Source: Stenocarpella maydis (lineage: Eukaryota > Ascomycota > Sordariomycetes > Diaporthales > Diaporthaceae). Taken from it: 64,000 bases of DNA. The notes under the pieces were generated by a model. The model did no database searches and was not told the DNA's origin. It saw only the letters and a program-made list of their open reading frames with translations. The translations under genes and the position numbers were made by a program. Position 1 is the first letter of the stretch, and each line of letters opens with the position of its first letter. Below, in pieces: positions 23,901 to 35,657 of this stretch. The DNA is taken from contig NQMI01000048.1 in the NCBI GenBank assembly GCA_002270565.1, positions 236,898-300,897 of the forward strand, read 5' to 3'.

Positions 23901-24068
23901 ACGATTGAGATTGGCAAGGACGGCAAGATGCCAAGCGATGAGGAACTCGAGGAGCTGATCAAGAAGTTCACGGAGGCTGCTGCAAGAGAGGCGGCGGGGA
24001 AGGATGAGGAGACCGGAAGCGAAGAGAAGATGAAGGATAGCGCCGAGCACAAGCGGGATGAGCTGTGA
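20994..24068 (+). CDS. ER Hsp70-related chaperone Lhs1/GRP170 (HYOU1 family)
   Basis: Intronless, 1024 residues from ATG 20994, the first in-frame ATG even though the frame is open upstream to 20637. A signal peptide (MVLCAVFLFTAHVYA core) is followed by an Hsp70 nucleotide-binding domain: VLGIDLGTEYIKAALV, VVITVPAFYTVEEKRAIE, VFDMGAGSTKATIL and ILHGGATRTPFVQ. A diverged substrate-binding part, a Ser/Thr/Glu-rich acidic insert (about 610-665), a long helical C-terminal region, and a second Ser/Thr-rich stretch come next. It ends HKRDEL, an HDEL/KDEL-type ER retrieval signal. Lhs1/GRP170 proteins act in the ER lumen as holdases and as nucleotide exchange factors for BiP/Kar2. About 150 residues longer than the yeast protein, mainly in the inserts. 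Confidence 0.93.
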   Translation: MARTVLSPLRMVLCAVFLFTAHVYAASAVLGIDLGTEYIKAALVKPGIPLDIVLTKDSRRKEISAVAFKPPPNGPKKGEFPERLYGSDAIALSARFPGDVYPNLKTLLGLPVDSPPVQEYAARHPALQLESDKVKNTAAFKSKDAFTPDEQAWLVEELLAMQLQSVQKNAENMAGPGTSIRSVVITVPAFYTVEEKRAIETAVELAGLKTLSLISDGLAVGVNYASSRTFPNINEGGKPEHHMVFDMGAGSTKATILKMQGRSVKDIGKFNKTVQEVLVLGSGWDRSLGGDALNAVIVDDMIEKFVETAGAKKVGATVEGVKAHGRAMAKLSKDAERLRHILSANQNTQSSFEGLYEDVDFKYKITRADFETLAEAHASRVGAAIQGALDMAGLKVEDLDSVILHGGATRTPFVQKELEKVFSTGDKIRTNVNSDESAVFGAGLRAAELSPSFRVKEIRISEGAAYPAGIKWVDGKGKPRHQRLWTPTSHLGATAKEVTFNNKEDFSVEFYQETPALASDVTPGVEEKVTKTFNTKNLTETVSSMKDKYSCEPSDVQFKFGVRLTSENGEVEVTKAYVECEAEIVEKEGLMDGVKNLFGFGKKDEQKPLTDGESSESAENASAESAEPSGSTTSTETTESGSSTSSATSSATTAEAGDAKEGKKIKKIVTVPVKFELENSGSVQLDKLDILQSKDRLKAFEQSDRLRRKREEALNQLEGFTYKIRDLLDSESFVAASTEKERKALEQKGSEASEWLYGDGADASKEELKKRTKELQDIVAPIQKRIDESTERPQLLESLKEALKQTDEFVKDIKQKIAEAEAWSSSQSASATASSESSTVTAAPSDDFADLEDDSTTSTTKSPSMEDVVKERGPVPPLYTLEDLKETEELFAKITAWLEEKEPAQEKLGRTDDPVLTVKSLKEWREKLDKAGQDLALKSVNNFKKKNKSSSKPKKPKATKSKVSTDSQQTIEIGKDGKMPSDEELEELIKKFTEAAAREAAGKDEETGSEEKMKDSAEHKRDEL

Positions 24069-26825
24069 GCAGTTAGATGCCCCTTAGCTCAGGCACTACA
24101 TTTAGATATCAATGGAGTTATACTTCCTGTTTAGAGATCACCCGGAGACACAGAACGCATATTTTCGTTGTAGATCAGTTACAGGGACGAACACCTGTGG
24201 CGACAGACTTTTCCTGTCGGGTTGAGCAAGAGGGCAAGCAACACCCCCGCCGAGCAAGGAGGGCGATGCTCGCTTGGGAATGCGGCCTGCCACCGGTCAA
24301 GTCCCCCCCCCCCGTTCGTCAGTGCACATCCGTATCCCGTACCCGCCGCTGAAGAGAAGACGAGGTTCAAGCGAGGCGGGTTGGTCTTTCTGGGAGGCTG
24401 TCCCGGTCCCCACAACTTGTGGCCGGACGGCACTGCCTATGCAGCTTATCGAGACGTTGCTAAGTAGGACTGACCTTCGCCAGATCCTGTGGTTGCTGAC
24501 ATGTCCGAGGAATGTTGTGCTCGCCATCCTCCCAACTCTCCCCTCTATTAGACGACTGACATGCTCGTGCGATGGCAAACATCGTGTTCGGCTGGCTGTT
24601 GGCCGTGCCGTAGCGCGAGTACTTGCACCTTCTCGACGGCACTGCTTACACCTGGCTGGTGACGGGAAAGCAAACATGGGGCTTGACCTTTCTCGGGCCG
24701 TTGGGACGTCAGTCCTGAGTCCACAGTCGTTTGCTTGAGGCATGCTTGATCTTGCACGTGTGCGACTTCGGAGGGAGAGGTTTCTCCCTTTCCCTTCTTT
24801 AATTTTTTGTTGTGCAGCCCAGCAGCGTTCCGTCCTCGCATGGTGACCCTCACCGTGGGAAAGGTCCCTCGTTGGACTGGCAACTCTATGCTCTGTTCAC
24901 CGGTGCTGTCTGGTGTGTTCGAGTAATACATTGATTACAAAACGGTACCGACCATGTGAGCAAAGGAGCAGTCGGGGAGGAGCTTGGGTGAATCGGACAG
25001 TCAGGTGTAGAATAACTATGGTGATACAGCAACATGACGCGGGTGCCCAGATGATGATTCTGGCAGTTCGAAAGCCCCATCATCAACTACATCCTCCCCC
25101 CTCCCCGGCCATGCTACTAAACGTGTCTTCCCGCTTTTCATGAGGGACTAGAAGAGTAATCTGCCAGTGTGACCGTCCGGCCATGCGAACACGGTGGAGT
25201 CTGGTTTCATGGTCTCATCCAGTACGTGGTTCTCATGTTATGCGGAGCAGCTCAAACGGAGGCTGCCGGGTTACCTTCAAATGTTAGCTTGAAGAATATC
25301 AGTACTGTCCATTGTCAAGTGCCGTGATTGGCCTTGCCCAAAGAATTGCTAAGCATATTATACCCTGGAAAGGTAGGATCGGTCACTTAAATTCATTGCT
25401 GTAGGCAAATCATAGCAATGACTATGTCACATTGGGTTTGAAGATATCAGTCAAAAAGGTGTCGGATGCTGGTGTTGACAGACTTACAGCACAGTTATGG
25501 GGTGGGAGCCACTCTATTGAAAGATAGCACCCAGCAGGCATTCCGAAACTTGACGGGAGCACCGTCATATTTTCTTTCGGACCCTCGCGGCGGGGCACTT
25601 TGTATCTGGCCAACTTGTGTAGCATGGACATCAGAGGTAGGCAGCTATGAAACCAAAGACGGGTGCATAAGGACACATGTGATTTGTTCAAACACAAAGA
25701 CACTGCTTTTAATGCAGGCTTCTCCATGCATGGGAGTTCTCATTGGGCTCCGTAAGTGTGTATCAAGTTGATGCCATCCAAGCATCGGAGATAAAGCTAG
25801 TCAGTCTGCTTGAAGCTGGATCGCAGTAAGCTCGCTGTATGGACTGGAGTTACTGCTCTCAGTTTGTGTGACGCCAGCACAACGACGTCGGACAAGAGCT
25901 TCTGCAAGATCTGGACCTGAAATTAGGACTACAGAATCTGTCTTCTGGGAGCGGGCGTCGTGCACCATGAGCCTGTGCCTCGTTGCATTCTGTACGAGTT
26001 GCCATGTGTGGTGCATGTGTTGTGTAGTGCAGCAAGAGGAAGGCAGTAAGTCACACAGCCCCTTTTCCGTGAGGCTTGTCTTTCCTCCTGTGGAAGTTGG
26101 TCAGCCTGGAAGCTGCATATCCTGGCAGAGCACAAGCTCGTGGACTGTGCAAGGACATCAATAATGGCAAGAGGCAGAGGAAAGAAGGTCCTGGTAACAG
26201 CCAAGTCGAGGTACCTACTTGGCCTCAACCGGTTCTCGTACATCTGATCCGACCATCCCTTCCCATCCCACTTCTTCTTGTCACCCTTGCCTTCACTACT
26301 CACCAACTGCCATAAATCTTAGGCATTGCATGTGCCAACATCCTCCTCTCTTTGTTTCCTCTGATCGTACCACCATCCATCCTCACTCAACTCCATCCCT
26401 CTTAACTGGCAAACCTCACGACGACGTATGTTTCCTGCCCTCCTCACCCCCTTCCCATCCATCCTCAGCGCCCAGTCTCGGCACACATATTCTTGCCAAC
26501 TCTGCCAGGTGGCGCAACACAGTCGTGTCTGGAGACGCCCGATTTGCTTTTAGGTTGCACGTCACCTGTGAGGCAACTAGAAGTCTTTTAAGTCGAGCCT
26601 CTGCTTGCCACCTGCCTGCCGTCGACCACAGTGTGGCCTGGCCAAGCTTGCGACTTCCATCAAGCACGTGTCGCAACTCCAGCCCTCACCTTCGAACAAC
26701 CTACGACAGCCATTCCGCTGGAGAAACCGCTGGGCTAATCCCACTGCCCCCACAGCCGGTCGGCCTTGAGTCGTTCCCTATCGGTCCAATACACCCACCT
26801 CCTTTTCGGTTTCAAGCAATCCACG
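24069..26825. other. Intergenic
   Basis: About 2.75 kb between the Lhs1 homologue and the aspartic protease, both on the plus strand. ORFs up to about 150 codons occur on both strands, but none shows domains or consistent codon bias. A poly-C run lies at 24303-24312. Pyrimidine-rich sequence at about 26250-26480 is compatible with the protease promoter and 5' UTR. Confidence 0.45.
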
Positions 26826-28307
26826 ATGCGGGCCTCACCCTCAAGCAACATGCAGCTCAACTGCATGTGCATTCTCCTCTTGGTCTCGACTGCCCTTTGT
26901 CTTGTTCCCTCCACTGGGACCTTCACCGTGAATACCATTCCCAACCTTGCTTTCAGGGGCCGCAACGGCAAGGCTGCCTTTCTCAAGGCCAAGGCCAAGT
27001 ATGCTCATCTGGCCAACAACGATGCTGCCGGCAAAACTGCTGAGCCTTCCCATCCCGGTAAGTATTAATTGATCTCCCCTACATGTACCTTTCGGGACCC
27101 ACAAAATGACCCAAATGACAATGCTTAGAAGGTGAGGTGGTGGGTTTCAACGAGCAGTTCGACCGCGAGTGGCTATCTCCCGTCAAGATTGGTACTCCTG
27201 GCCAGACCGTCTACTTGGACCTGGATACTGCTTCTGCAGACCTGTAAGCTTGCCCAAATCGATGCCTAAGAGCACTTTAATCTCTCCGTGGTATCATGCT
27301 CAACACTTTGATTGTATAGTTGGGTCTTCACCCCTGAGTCATCCCAGGCGCCTGGCTTCCTGGGAAACCGGAGCATCTTTGATGGGAATTCGTCCTCCAC
27401 TCATCGCCACAAGGATGGCCTCACCTGGGCCATCACCTACGGTATGTTGTGCGGACCACCAATATCTCATATTAACTATTACTGATGGCCTGTAGGTGAT
27501 GGCACTTTTGCGAGTGGCTCAGTTGCCTCTGACAACGTTGGGCTTGGCAATCTAATGGTCAAGAATGTCACCATTGAGATCGCAAAGCAGTTCAGTGACG
27601 CTCTCGTCACCTATGACCCCTTACTCTCTGGTATTATGGGTCTGGCCATCGACCTCGACACGACAATTGTATCCAACAACGGGGACGAGCAAGACGAGAC
27701 GGAGGAGAGCCATGGCATCATCACCCAGCTCAAGGCCCAGAAGATCGAATCCATCGGCGTCGACCTCCAGTACCACAACAAGGGTGTCTTCACTTTTGGA
27801 AAGGTCAACACTTCTGCATACGTCGGGGAGATGCACTACCAACCTGTCATGCAGCATAGCGTGGGCTACTGGCAAGTTGAAGTGTCCACGTATCGATTTG
27901 GAGACAGCAATGAGACCCTGGTCCATGCCTGGGAGACCATTGTCGACACCGGTACTTCGCTGATGCTGATGGGCGACGACGACATTGTTGACGAGTACTG
28001 GAGCCACGTACCGAGTGCAAAACTCTCAGTAGATGAGTACGGCTACGTGTTCTTGTGCAACGAGACCCTGCCCGACTTCCACTTCGGTTTCGGAAAGGAC
28101 TGGAGCGAGTTTACTGTGCCTGGCCGGTACATCAACTATTCGCCCGCCGTGGGCGGCACCGTGGGCCCCGAGTGGTGCTACGGTGGGGTCCAGTCCTCTG
28201 GAATAGGCGTCACCATCATGGGTGACATCGCCCTCAAGGCCCTGTATGTCGACTTCAACATTGCCAAGCACTCTGTTGGCTTCGCCCAGAAGCAGCTCTT
28301 GTCATGA
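26826..28307 (+). CDS. Secreted aspartic protease (pepsin family A1)
   Basis: Four exons, 26826-27057, 27129-27243, 27320-27441 and 27496-28307, all GT..AG with frame kept, give 426 residues. The N-terminus has a hydrophobic signal segment (LNCMCILLLVSTALCLV); ATG 26850 would also fit. A propeptide of about 60 residues follows, then the mature fold: VKIGTPGQTVYLDLDTASADLW-type first active-site loop at Asp110, the flap ITYGDGTFASG, and the second loop VDTGTSLMLM at Asp307. Members are penicillopepsin-like acid proteases secreted to the medium. The first loop reads D-T-A where most family members have D-T-G. Second-domain features such as MGDIALKALYVDFN and the terminal VGFA motif are normal, so the protein looks intact. 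Confidence 0.92.
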
Positions 28308-29849
28308 TTTACTCACCACTGGCCCTGCCTGCATTATCTCGCAAATCACGCCTGGCGTCCCACGTAAAGTCTGGACGACACTACGAGGGAGAGGCGTAGA
28401 CGGAGTATTCACTCTCTCTGGACCTTCAATCTTTCGGCGTTGTGGTTGGAAAGCCCGGTGTCCCTAGGATGGCCGAACTGCGATGGGGTTCCGAGGACAA
28501 ATTTCATGGGATAATGCGTTTATTCTAACGAGACCATCACTTCTGTACTTTATTTGCTTTCACCCGCCGGGTTTCCAGTTCAATTTTGGAGGGACAAGGA
28601 AGACAACAGTTCCGTGGATGTAATGTTGGAGTGGCTATGATGCGTGGGGGAAGAAGTCTTTGGAACTGTCTAGGTAGTTGGAATGTTAATGCCCATGTTT
28701 TTGTGACTCGTCCTGCAGGTTCTTAGCTCCGTCGCGAAGCGTGACTGATGCTCCTGATCAGTTGGGCGGCCTTCGGCCCCGTTCTATTCGACGCGCTCCT
28801 TTCGGAGGTCCTCCGTTGCCTTTCTTTCCAATTTGTCCTCCATAGCACCTGGCGTCAGTTATGTGTACTTGAACCAGTGTGCTGTCTCGTCAGACTCCGC
28901 AAACCTCACACCGCCGTGACGAGCCTCACATGATGGACCGAGCCAAGCTCGAGGTATGCAAGAACACGCACATTAGAAGCCTGCCCCCGAATTGAGAACA
29001 CCATCATTAATGTACAATTTTCCCATCCTGGCAACCGCAACGCTGTGCCAACCCCCCCCCCCCCGGGTACCAGTCTCCTTGCCCGCGCCTCTTTCCTCGC
29101 CTCTGCCGTGCTCAAATGCACGGGGAGTTGGGTGACAGAGAGTATACAGTACCCCCTCTCCCCAGGGTCTTATCGCGTCATCGTGGTCATCAGACATTTC
29201 ATCTAACTATTTCCTCCCCTTCTCCGCTCGCTTTCGGTCCTTCTCCGCCCGCCCGCCCGCCGTAGCGGCCTGCCTCGCGTAAAATGGTGTCGAAAATGCT
29301 GTGACAAATCCTGGTTCAAAGAAGACATAGAATGGAACCCGCCTCCAAGGATTCTTGTTCTTCTCGCTGTCGCCACGAGCAGGTGCCTGTAGCACGGCGG
29401 GGAAGAAGTAATTCGGGGGCGGGAATACAGGATGGTGTGTGGGGGGGGGGTTACAAGTGGCTACGCAATGATACGGGATCGTCTGACCCCCAACGACGTA
29501 AAAAAGAATGGTAGCTCGTCTGTGCCCGTGCACACATTGAGTGAGCTGGTGGCCTCCTGGTTTGGGACCCATCGTCTATAATGAACATTTGCTGGTCAAT
29601 TCATGGATATGCGCGCTTTGAAGTGACGGGTTTGAGTTGGTTCCTCTGCAAGACGGTCGGTGGAGCGCCGTGGGTTTCCTGTGGCAGTGCGGCCGGTCTT
29701 CTATGGCGGGCGTGCAAGTTTCGCAATAGTTGGTGAGAGGTCTGGTCAAACTCGTTCCGCAGGGTTAAAGCCAGCCCGATGTCCAGGATGTCCTCGGCCC
29801 ATCTGTCGTCTCCTATTCCACAGCGGCTCAGGTCGAAGAGGGGTCGAGC
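28308..29849. other. Intergenic between convergent genes
   Basis: About 1.5 kb containing 3' regions of the protease (+) and the coiled-coil gene (-). It includes homopolymer tracts of C (about 29056-29064) and G (about 29437-29448). No coding signal seen. Confidence 0.45.
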
Positions 29850-30929
29850 TTAGTACTTCTGCTCGCCGTCACCATCTGGACCGGGCACAATTATAAAGTC
29901 AGCACTTCCGTTCTCGGAGCTGGTGGTTCGAACGCTTCTGATGGACCTCGCGTCGGAGTTTGGGTTCTTATTCATGTTGGGGTGGTGCTGGCTGGTATTA
30001 ATAAGAGTGGCTGTGGGACTGAGCTGGACGTTCTGGTAGTGCTGGCTGCGGAGCTGCTGTGCCTGGTGCAGAACACTGCCTCCACTGCCACTCGCACTCG
30101 TCATGCGCGGCACGAGGTGTGGGTGACGGAATCGGGGGTACTCTGGGCCAAAGGATGTAGTGTAAGGGTCATCAAGAATCTCGTATTCACCTTCACTGGC
30201 CGTCGGTGTCGGCGGCAGGGCCCCCGGGACCGCCTGCTGGCTCGCCCTGGCTGTGCCTGGTCGGGATCCTCCTTGCTTCTGGTCCTGCGCCTCCTGTGTG
30301 ACGGGCTGGAGGTGAGGGACTTTGGTCTGAGGGGCGGGGTTCACGGCGTTGCGCTTCAGCCGGGCCTCCATATCTCTGATGCGCTGCTCGAGGGCCTCGA
30401 GCTCAGAGGCTCTGCTCTGGACGATCTGCTTCCTGCAGTGGGGGAAAACGGCCATGTCAGTTGTGGTGCCCCTTGCTCTCTCTGGGTCCGGGGTGGGAGT
30501 CTCGGCGGCGGTGAGGTGGAGAGGAGCAACAGGTTGCACCTAGTGCAGGAGGTTTTCATGGCTTGGGCCAAGGGTTTACACACCGCTCATCGATCTTGGC
30601 ATCGAGGTCAGCAACGCTCTCGTCGAGACGGAAGATGTCAGCCAATTCGGCCGAGAAGGAGCGGGCGATTGTGCTGGAGGAGTTTATTGTTAGCGATTTG
30701 AAGGGAGAGAGACAGTGGGTTATCAAAGGACGCGGGGCGTAGTGGGAGTAGGGACGGAGGAGCGAGGAAAGACGAACGACTGGGGTCGGCGGCCGTTGGG
30801 CTTCCAGTCCCGGTCGAGGGACTCGTCTGAGAAGCCAGTGTCGTCCATGGTGGAGGAGGAGTTGTCGGTGATGATGTTGTCGTTGTTGGCGGGCTGGGGA
30901 GGGTTGGCGGTGGGCGACGAGGAGGCCAT
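29850..30929 (-). CDS. Unknown coiled-coil protein
   Basis: Three exons, 30929-30778, 30673-30584 and 30432-29850, give 274 residues. The first intron (GTTCGT..CAG) has a CTAAC branch-point-like element, and the second is GTGTGT..CAG. The N-terminus is Ser/Asn-rich and low complexity, followed by GFSDESLDRDWKPNGRRPQS. A predicted helical/coiled-coil segment covers about 60-110 (SAELADIFRLDESVADLD, then SRASELEALEQRIRDMEARL). The C-terminal half is Pro/Ser/Gln-rich and probably disordered, with short patches such as EYEILDDPYTTSFGPEYPRF and a final DFIIVPGPDGDGEQKY. I do not recognise the family; these patches could be interaction motifs. The exon chain is supported by matching phases and loss of coding character outside it. 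Confidence 0.7.
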
Positions 30930-33273
30930 CCCGACTGGTGGTTTGCGACGAATCGTTGTTGAGATTTTAAGTGGTGAATGGGAGCGTGTCCTGTCCGCCA
31001 GCTCTGTAGAGCAGTCTATGCGAAAGGGTCGCGAGGGGTGTTGGGAGCGAGGAAACTGTCTTGTCGCAAAAGGGCGGGTGAGATGGATGGGACGGGTGCA
31101 GGTCGATCGATGGAGGGCGACGAGAGCGAGATTTACATCCAAGGCTGGCGGTTAATAATAGTGTGATAACCTTGGAAGTAAAAGGGGAACCTTGGTCCTT
31201 GGTTGCATGCGGCAAGCAGCCCAGCGCCACCCACTCTGCCTCTCTGCCACTGTCTGGCAGCAGCAGGCTGCATTACACAGTAAACTAGAGGCTGCCAGAG
31301 GGGAAGAGGGTCCGCATGCATCCCTTGTCCCTGTCCTCAGGCGCCCTCGAGCGCCTGGCCATTGGGCAGGAGGGATGATTTCAGCATTTGATCATCTTGT
31401 GGCCCGCCTCCTGATCGGGGCATCTGGGGCACCCGGCATACTCGACGCTAGGAGCTGCACTCGCAAGAAGCCCGTCCACATGCAGCATATCAGGGGCTCT
31501 CTCTCCCGACTCGGGGTCAAGTCGAGGCAGACTTGTCAAAGTCATCTCGTCAAGCCATCTCACTCTCTACATTGTCACAACCATACTACGTGCTAAGTAC
31601 CTGGCAGGCAGACTGCTAAGATACATACAGTTCCAGTCTGCCAGTCGCATGCCCAGCGATCCTCGAGGCCGACCATGCACGTGTCGACAGCCATCTCCCA
31701 ACCCCACCACGAGAACCACCAACAAAGCCTCGCCAGGATGGCCGAGTGACCGCCCCCCCCTCATACCGACCTCGGGACGGACCAACCCAGTTGACTTTGA
31801 TGTCTGGCTAGCTGGATTGTGTATGCACATGGATCAAATCAGCAACCTGTCTATCCTCTCATCGCCCTCCTGGCCTGGCCTTGACCAGCTCGTCCTGCCA
31901 GTCCTGCCCGACATCTGGCCTGAACACAAACGCCTCTCGCGGTGCAGTGGCTCGATGCTGGAATGAGCCAAATTAATACACAGTAAACCCCGGATTGGGC
32001 ATGTGCATGGGCATGGGCATGGACAACTAGCCGGGCTGAGTTTATGCACCCAACCGCCGCGGACCTGGTCAAAACCCCCAGCCAGGCCCAAGCCCGAGTG
32101 TCATCGAGTATCCGAGTCGCATCCGCTCGAGTCGGGTCGAGCTAGATCGAGCCCAGTCAGCCGCATGAGCTGAGTCTTATCTAGATGGCTGACGTGCCTT
32201 GGATGTCAGCCGTGCGGTATCTCTACGCATCGCATCGCATCGCATCAGCCTCGATTCCTTGGTGATTCTTGATTGACCATGACATTCCACCGCCACCCTA
32301 TCAAGTATACAGCCGCCAGCCCAACCCGCTGTTTCTACCAAATTCTTTTTTGTTATCCCGCTCGGCTACCCCATGTTTAATGCCTCCATATTTGGGTCGC
32401 GTCTACCTTGCCCCAGACGAGCCTGGCCGACAACGGTCCGGACAGAGCGGCCTTCATTGATTTCCTGTGCCCTACCAAGCTCGCGTTGCCATGGGGAACT
32501 GTTGAACAGGCAGCTTACGGCGGCAGGGCATCATCAATTCCACTAGACATTTCTGTACAGTGCGCGCCTGTCTGGACGGATATTATCCACCGGAGGCTAT
32601 CCCATGTGACCCTGGGCTTGCCGACCTTATTAAGTGTACCGCTCAAATCCCATACTACGGAGTACATTGACTACATATGTACCTGGTCTACCCGTACCTA
32701 GACGCAGAAGTCCACCGCCAGGTGGGTCGGGCTTGCCTAGAGTCCGGAGAGCTGGAGCTGACACTGTATTCATCGAATATTTTTGGTACGGCTTCTCTCC
32801 TCGATGTAAACTACTAGCTAATCCAACGACCAACAACATCAACGAGGGACTATCTGGCAGCGCCCACAAGCAGACGCCCCCTCGCACTCCCCGATTGTAA
32901 TATAAGGCACACCTAATTGTTCATGCAAAGCCTCGCCGTGTAACATCTCAGACGGGGCGCAGACTGGCAACGTCACCTGGATACAGTAATATACCACCTA
33001 CCAGCAAGTCTTGCCTTCTCTCCATTTGATGACGGAGGGGTTGATTTCCTGCAGTTGCAGGATTCAATGGAAACGAGCCCCACGACACCTGCAGCCCGTC
33101 AGCCCGTTCATTTGGCACAGACCCGCTCTTAATTCCACGTTCATTTCTTACGCATTTCATTGCATTGCGTGCACGACCCCTTTTGCGGTCCCCCCCGTCT
33201 ATCAAGATCAGCACATGCAGACATGCTACGGCGAATAGCCTACAATGGGTGAAATTTCCATCCTCGGCCGCTC
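30930..33273. other. Intergenic
   Basis: About 2.3 kb without a supported gene. Small tandem tracts are present: GCATGG-type repeats at about 31996-32025 and CGCAT repeats at about 32226-32246. Random ORFs only. Confidence 0.45.
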
Positions 33274-35049
33274 CTAATTAGCGGGCCTCTCCGGATATCT
33301 GCTGCTACTGCGGCGGCAGGGGCGGGCGAACTCCAACAAAGCAGTAACACGGTACAAATGGGCTCGGGGACACTTGACCGGCATTGCGGCACGCACCATC
33401 GACGTCGTGTAGCGGTCGGGCCACCTTGTCGCGCATGACTTTCCGAACCAGAGCACAGCAGGAAGATCATCACACCGAAGCAAGACAGGCATGATAGTTA
33501 CAGACACGGATGGAGATACGAAGGGGAAATGCTTCTCTGTCCACCTCGCTACGATGATACTGCAGCCCCTGCAGCCCTCTCGCCGCCATGGAAATTGGCC
33601 ATGCTGTGGTCGTAGCCGGGCACCGCCCTCTCGTTTGACAGCAGTGCCAAGTACAGTATGGTAGTCCTGCTCCACGGGCGGTGCCGAAGGGTTAGCAACC
33701 GTCTGACCGGACCAGTCTACTACCGTGGCCAGATGCTCGCCGCTGATGTGGACGCCGTAGTAGAGCTGTACGCACAGGCCATGGAAGCGGTCCGGGTCGC
33801 TGGCTTCTGGGCCGTTGGGCGTCGGCGGCGGGGCCTTTAGGTTAGGGCGGCGCTTGCGGAGGTCCAGCCCACGGCGCAGACCGGCCTGGCTTATCTTTGG
33901 TTGTTCGAAAGAGTCCTTTTGCACGTCGGAGGAGGCGTCTATGCTGAGAGTGACATCGACCTTGCACGAAGGATGAAGCACGATGTACTTGCATTGCAGC
34001 CAGCACGACGGCCCTAGGAGTGTTCATGACTTCGTGAGCCCTACCGTGGGGCAATTGTTCTCCATTCCACAGTCAAGCAGTGTCACGCAGGTAAATCCTA
34101 GGCGAGCTTTCTATCCCCGCCGGCTGCGGAGATCCTTGCGGTATCGGCGTGAGGCGAGACAAGAAGTGTGTTCGTTGGATGAAGACTGCCGTGTCCTGCC
34201 TTGCCCACAATGCTGCTCCGCCCGACACCAGGTTGTTGATCGCATCGCCGATGGAGTTCTTGGGCAAGCTCCTCTGCACGGTCTCGAGATAGCTGGATAG
34301 AGGCCCAGCCGGAGCGCTGGTATGCAAGCCCAGAAGCAATGCCAGGCCCTGCTCTGGGAGGCCACGGACAGACCTGCCCACTTCGAAGGCGGAGCCCCAG
34401 GTCGGGCACGACGCCTCGACCTCGTCGAATCCTATTGCGTTGGCAGATAACTTGAACCATTGCCACCAGGCATCCAAGGCGTCCTTGTGCTCCTCGGGTC
34501 TTGGGTCTTGGGTCTTGGTTTCCCAAGGGATGCTGCTCCTCAACCAGTTCTTCCACAGGCGCCCGTGTCTGATGGCGGTCAGTATGGGGCGAGGGTTCCG
34601 CGCGGCCAGGTATGCCGTCTCCTCGGGACAGAGGCTGAGGCCCGTCCTGACGACGGCCTCGCGCACGACCTCGGGGAAGTGGGCGGGGTCGTCCAGCTCC
34701 TCGGTTAGCGTCGACTCCAGGGAGACGAGCCTTACCACCGACTGCGAGGCCTTCAGGCCACTCGCGAAGCCCCTGAGCTAGGCCTGAAGACATGAACAGC
34801 CGCCGCCGCATTTCTCGCAGTCCTGAAGCCGCGGCCGTGGGACCGCTCCAAAGTGTGTTCGTCGGGGCCGTCTAGGTCTGCCTGGTCAGGTATCTGCTCT
34901 GCTAGAGTATCCTTCTGGTAGGGGATCTGCTCATGGGTGTCTTCATTCTCGCCGGGGGTATTGATGTGGTTTGAGGGATGGCTCTCCATCTTTTGGTGCA
35001 AGATAGACCTGGCGTTGGCCATGGATGCCGTGGACGAGCACCAGGACAT
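33274..35049 (-). CDS. Unknown multi-exon protein, 5' and 3' ends uncertain
   Basis: Strong coding bias (GC at third positions) on the minus strand defines at least two exons. Exon B, about 34777-34087, encodes LRGFASGLKASQSVVRLVSL and continues through LDAWWQWFKLSANAIGFDEV. Exon C, from 34013 down, encodes PSCWLQCKYIVLHPSCKVDV then DRFHGLCVQLYYGVHISGEH. They join cleanly over a GTGACA..CCTAG intron (34086-34014), in phase. The frame stays open to 33274, but the last about 60 codons look less convincing, so the true end may be earlier or after another intron. Upstream, an ATG frame from 35049 (MSWCSSTASMANARS) runs to about 34753 in a different frame with no clear intron to bridge it: either a missed splice or a frameshift. 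I do not recognise the family. Confidence 0.5.
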
Positions 35050-35657
35050 GGCCAACCGACAGTGGTGGGATATGGACCCCACCTCATGAGGTTCCTATAT
35101 CCCCCAGCGCCGAATCTGGCCATATTTACTGGCCGGCACGGCGGCACGTGGCTTCCAAGTGTCCTGTACAGCCACTTGGATGTTGTCGGATGAGCGAACC
35201 CGTACAGAGGATAGAGAATGTAGGTGACATGGACCAGAAGCCGAGGTCGGCGCCGGCTATCTTATCTGTAGACCAAGTTAGCGCACGGCCGTCGAGCACT
35301 TCAGCAGGAACCAACAGTGGCAGGAAAACGGCGCGATTGGCACGTGCACGGCAGACAGAAAATCCCGAACAGATCGCGACAGCCTCGACTCTCTATTTCG
35401 CGGACAGAAACGTTGTCAATATCCACACCGCAACCGATGACATCATCTTAATAGCCATCGAGACTGCTTCTTAACTACAATACCGTGGCATTCGTACGTG
35501 TCTACCCCGTCAAACAGTGCGCTCTCATGCTGGGCAGCGACCGCCTGCGCCTGCTAATCACGCGCAAGGCACGCGCTCGCAGATCGTGGCGCCCATTCAT
35601 CTCCTGCAGCGGCGAGACTCTCCCCTCGGTGGTTGGCGAGGAGGACCGATTTGGGGG
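35050..35657. other. Intergenic, divergent promoter region
   Basis: About 600 bp between the unknown minus-strand gene and the bromodomain gene. The plus-strand frame of the bromodomain gene is open from 35517 but without an ATG until 35658. Confidence 0.45.

Noticed and set aside
26219..27043. 274-codon ORF upstream of and overlapping the aspartic protease start
   Set aside because: Begins with TTG, has no family match, and is in a different frame from the protease signal peptide.
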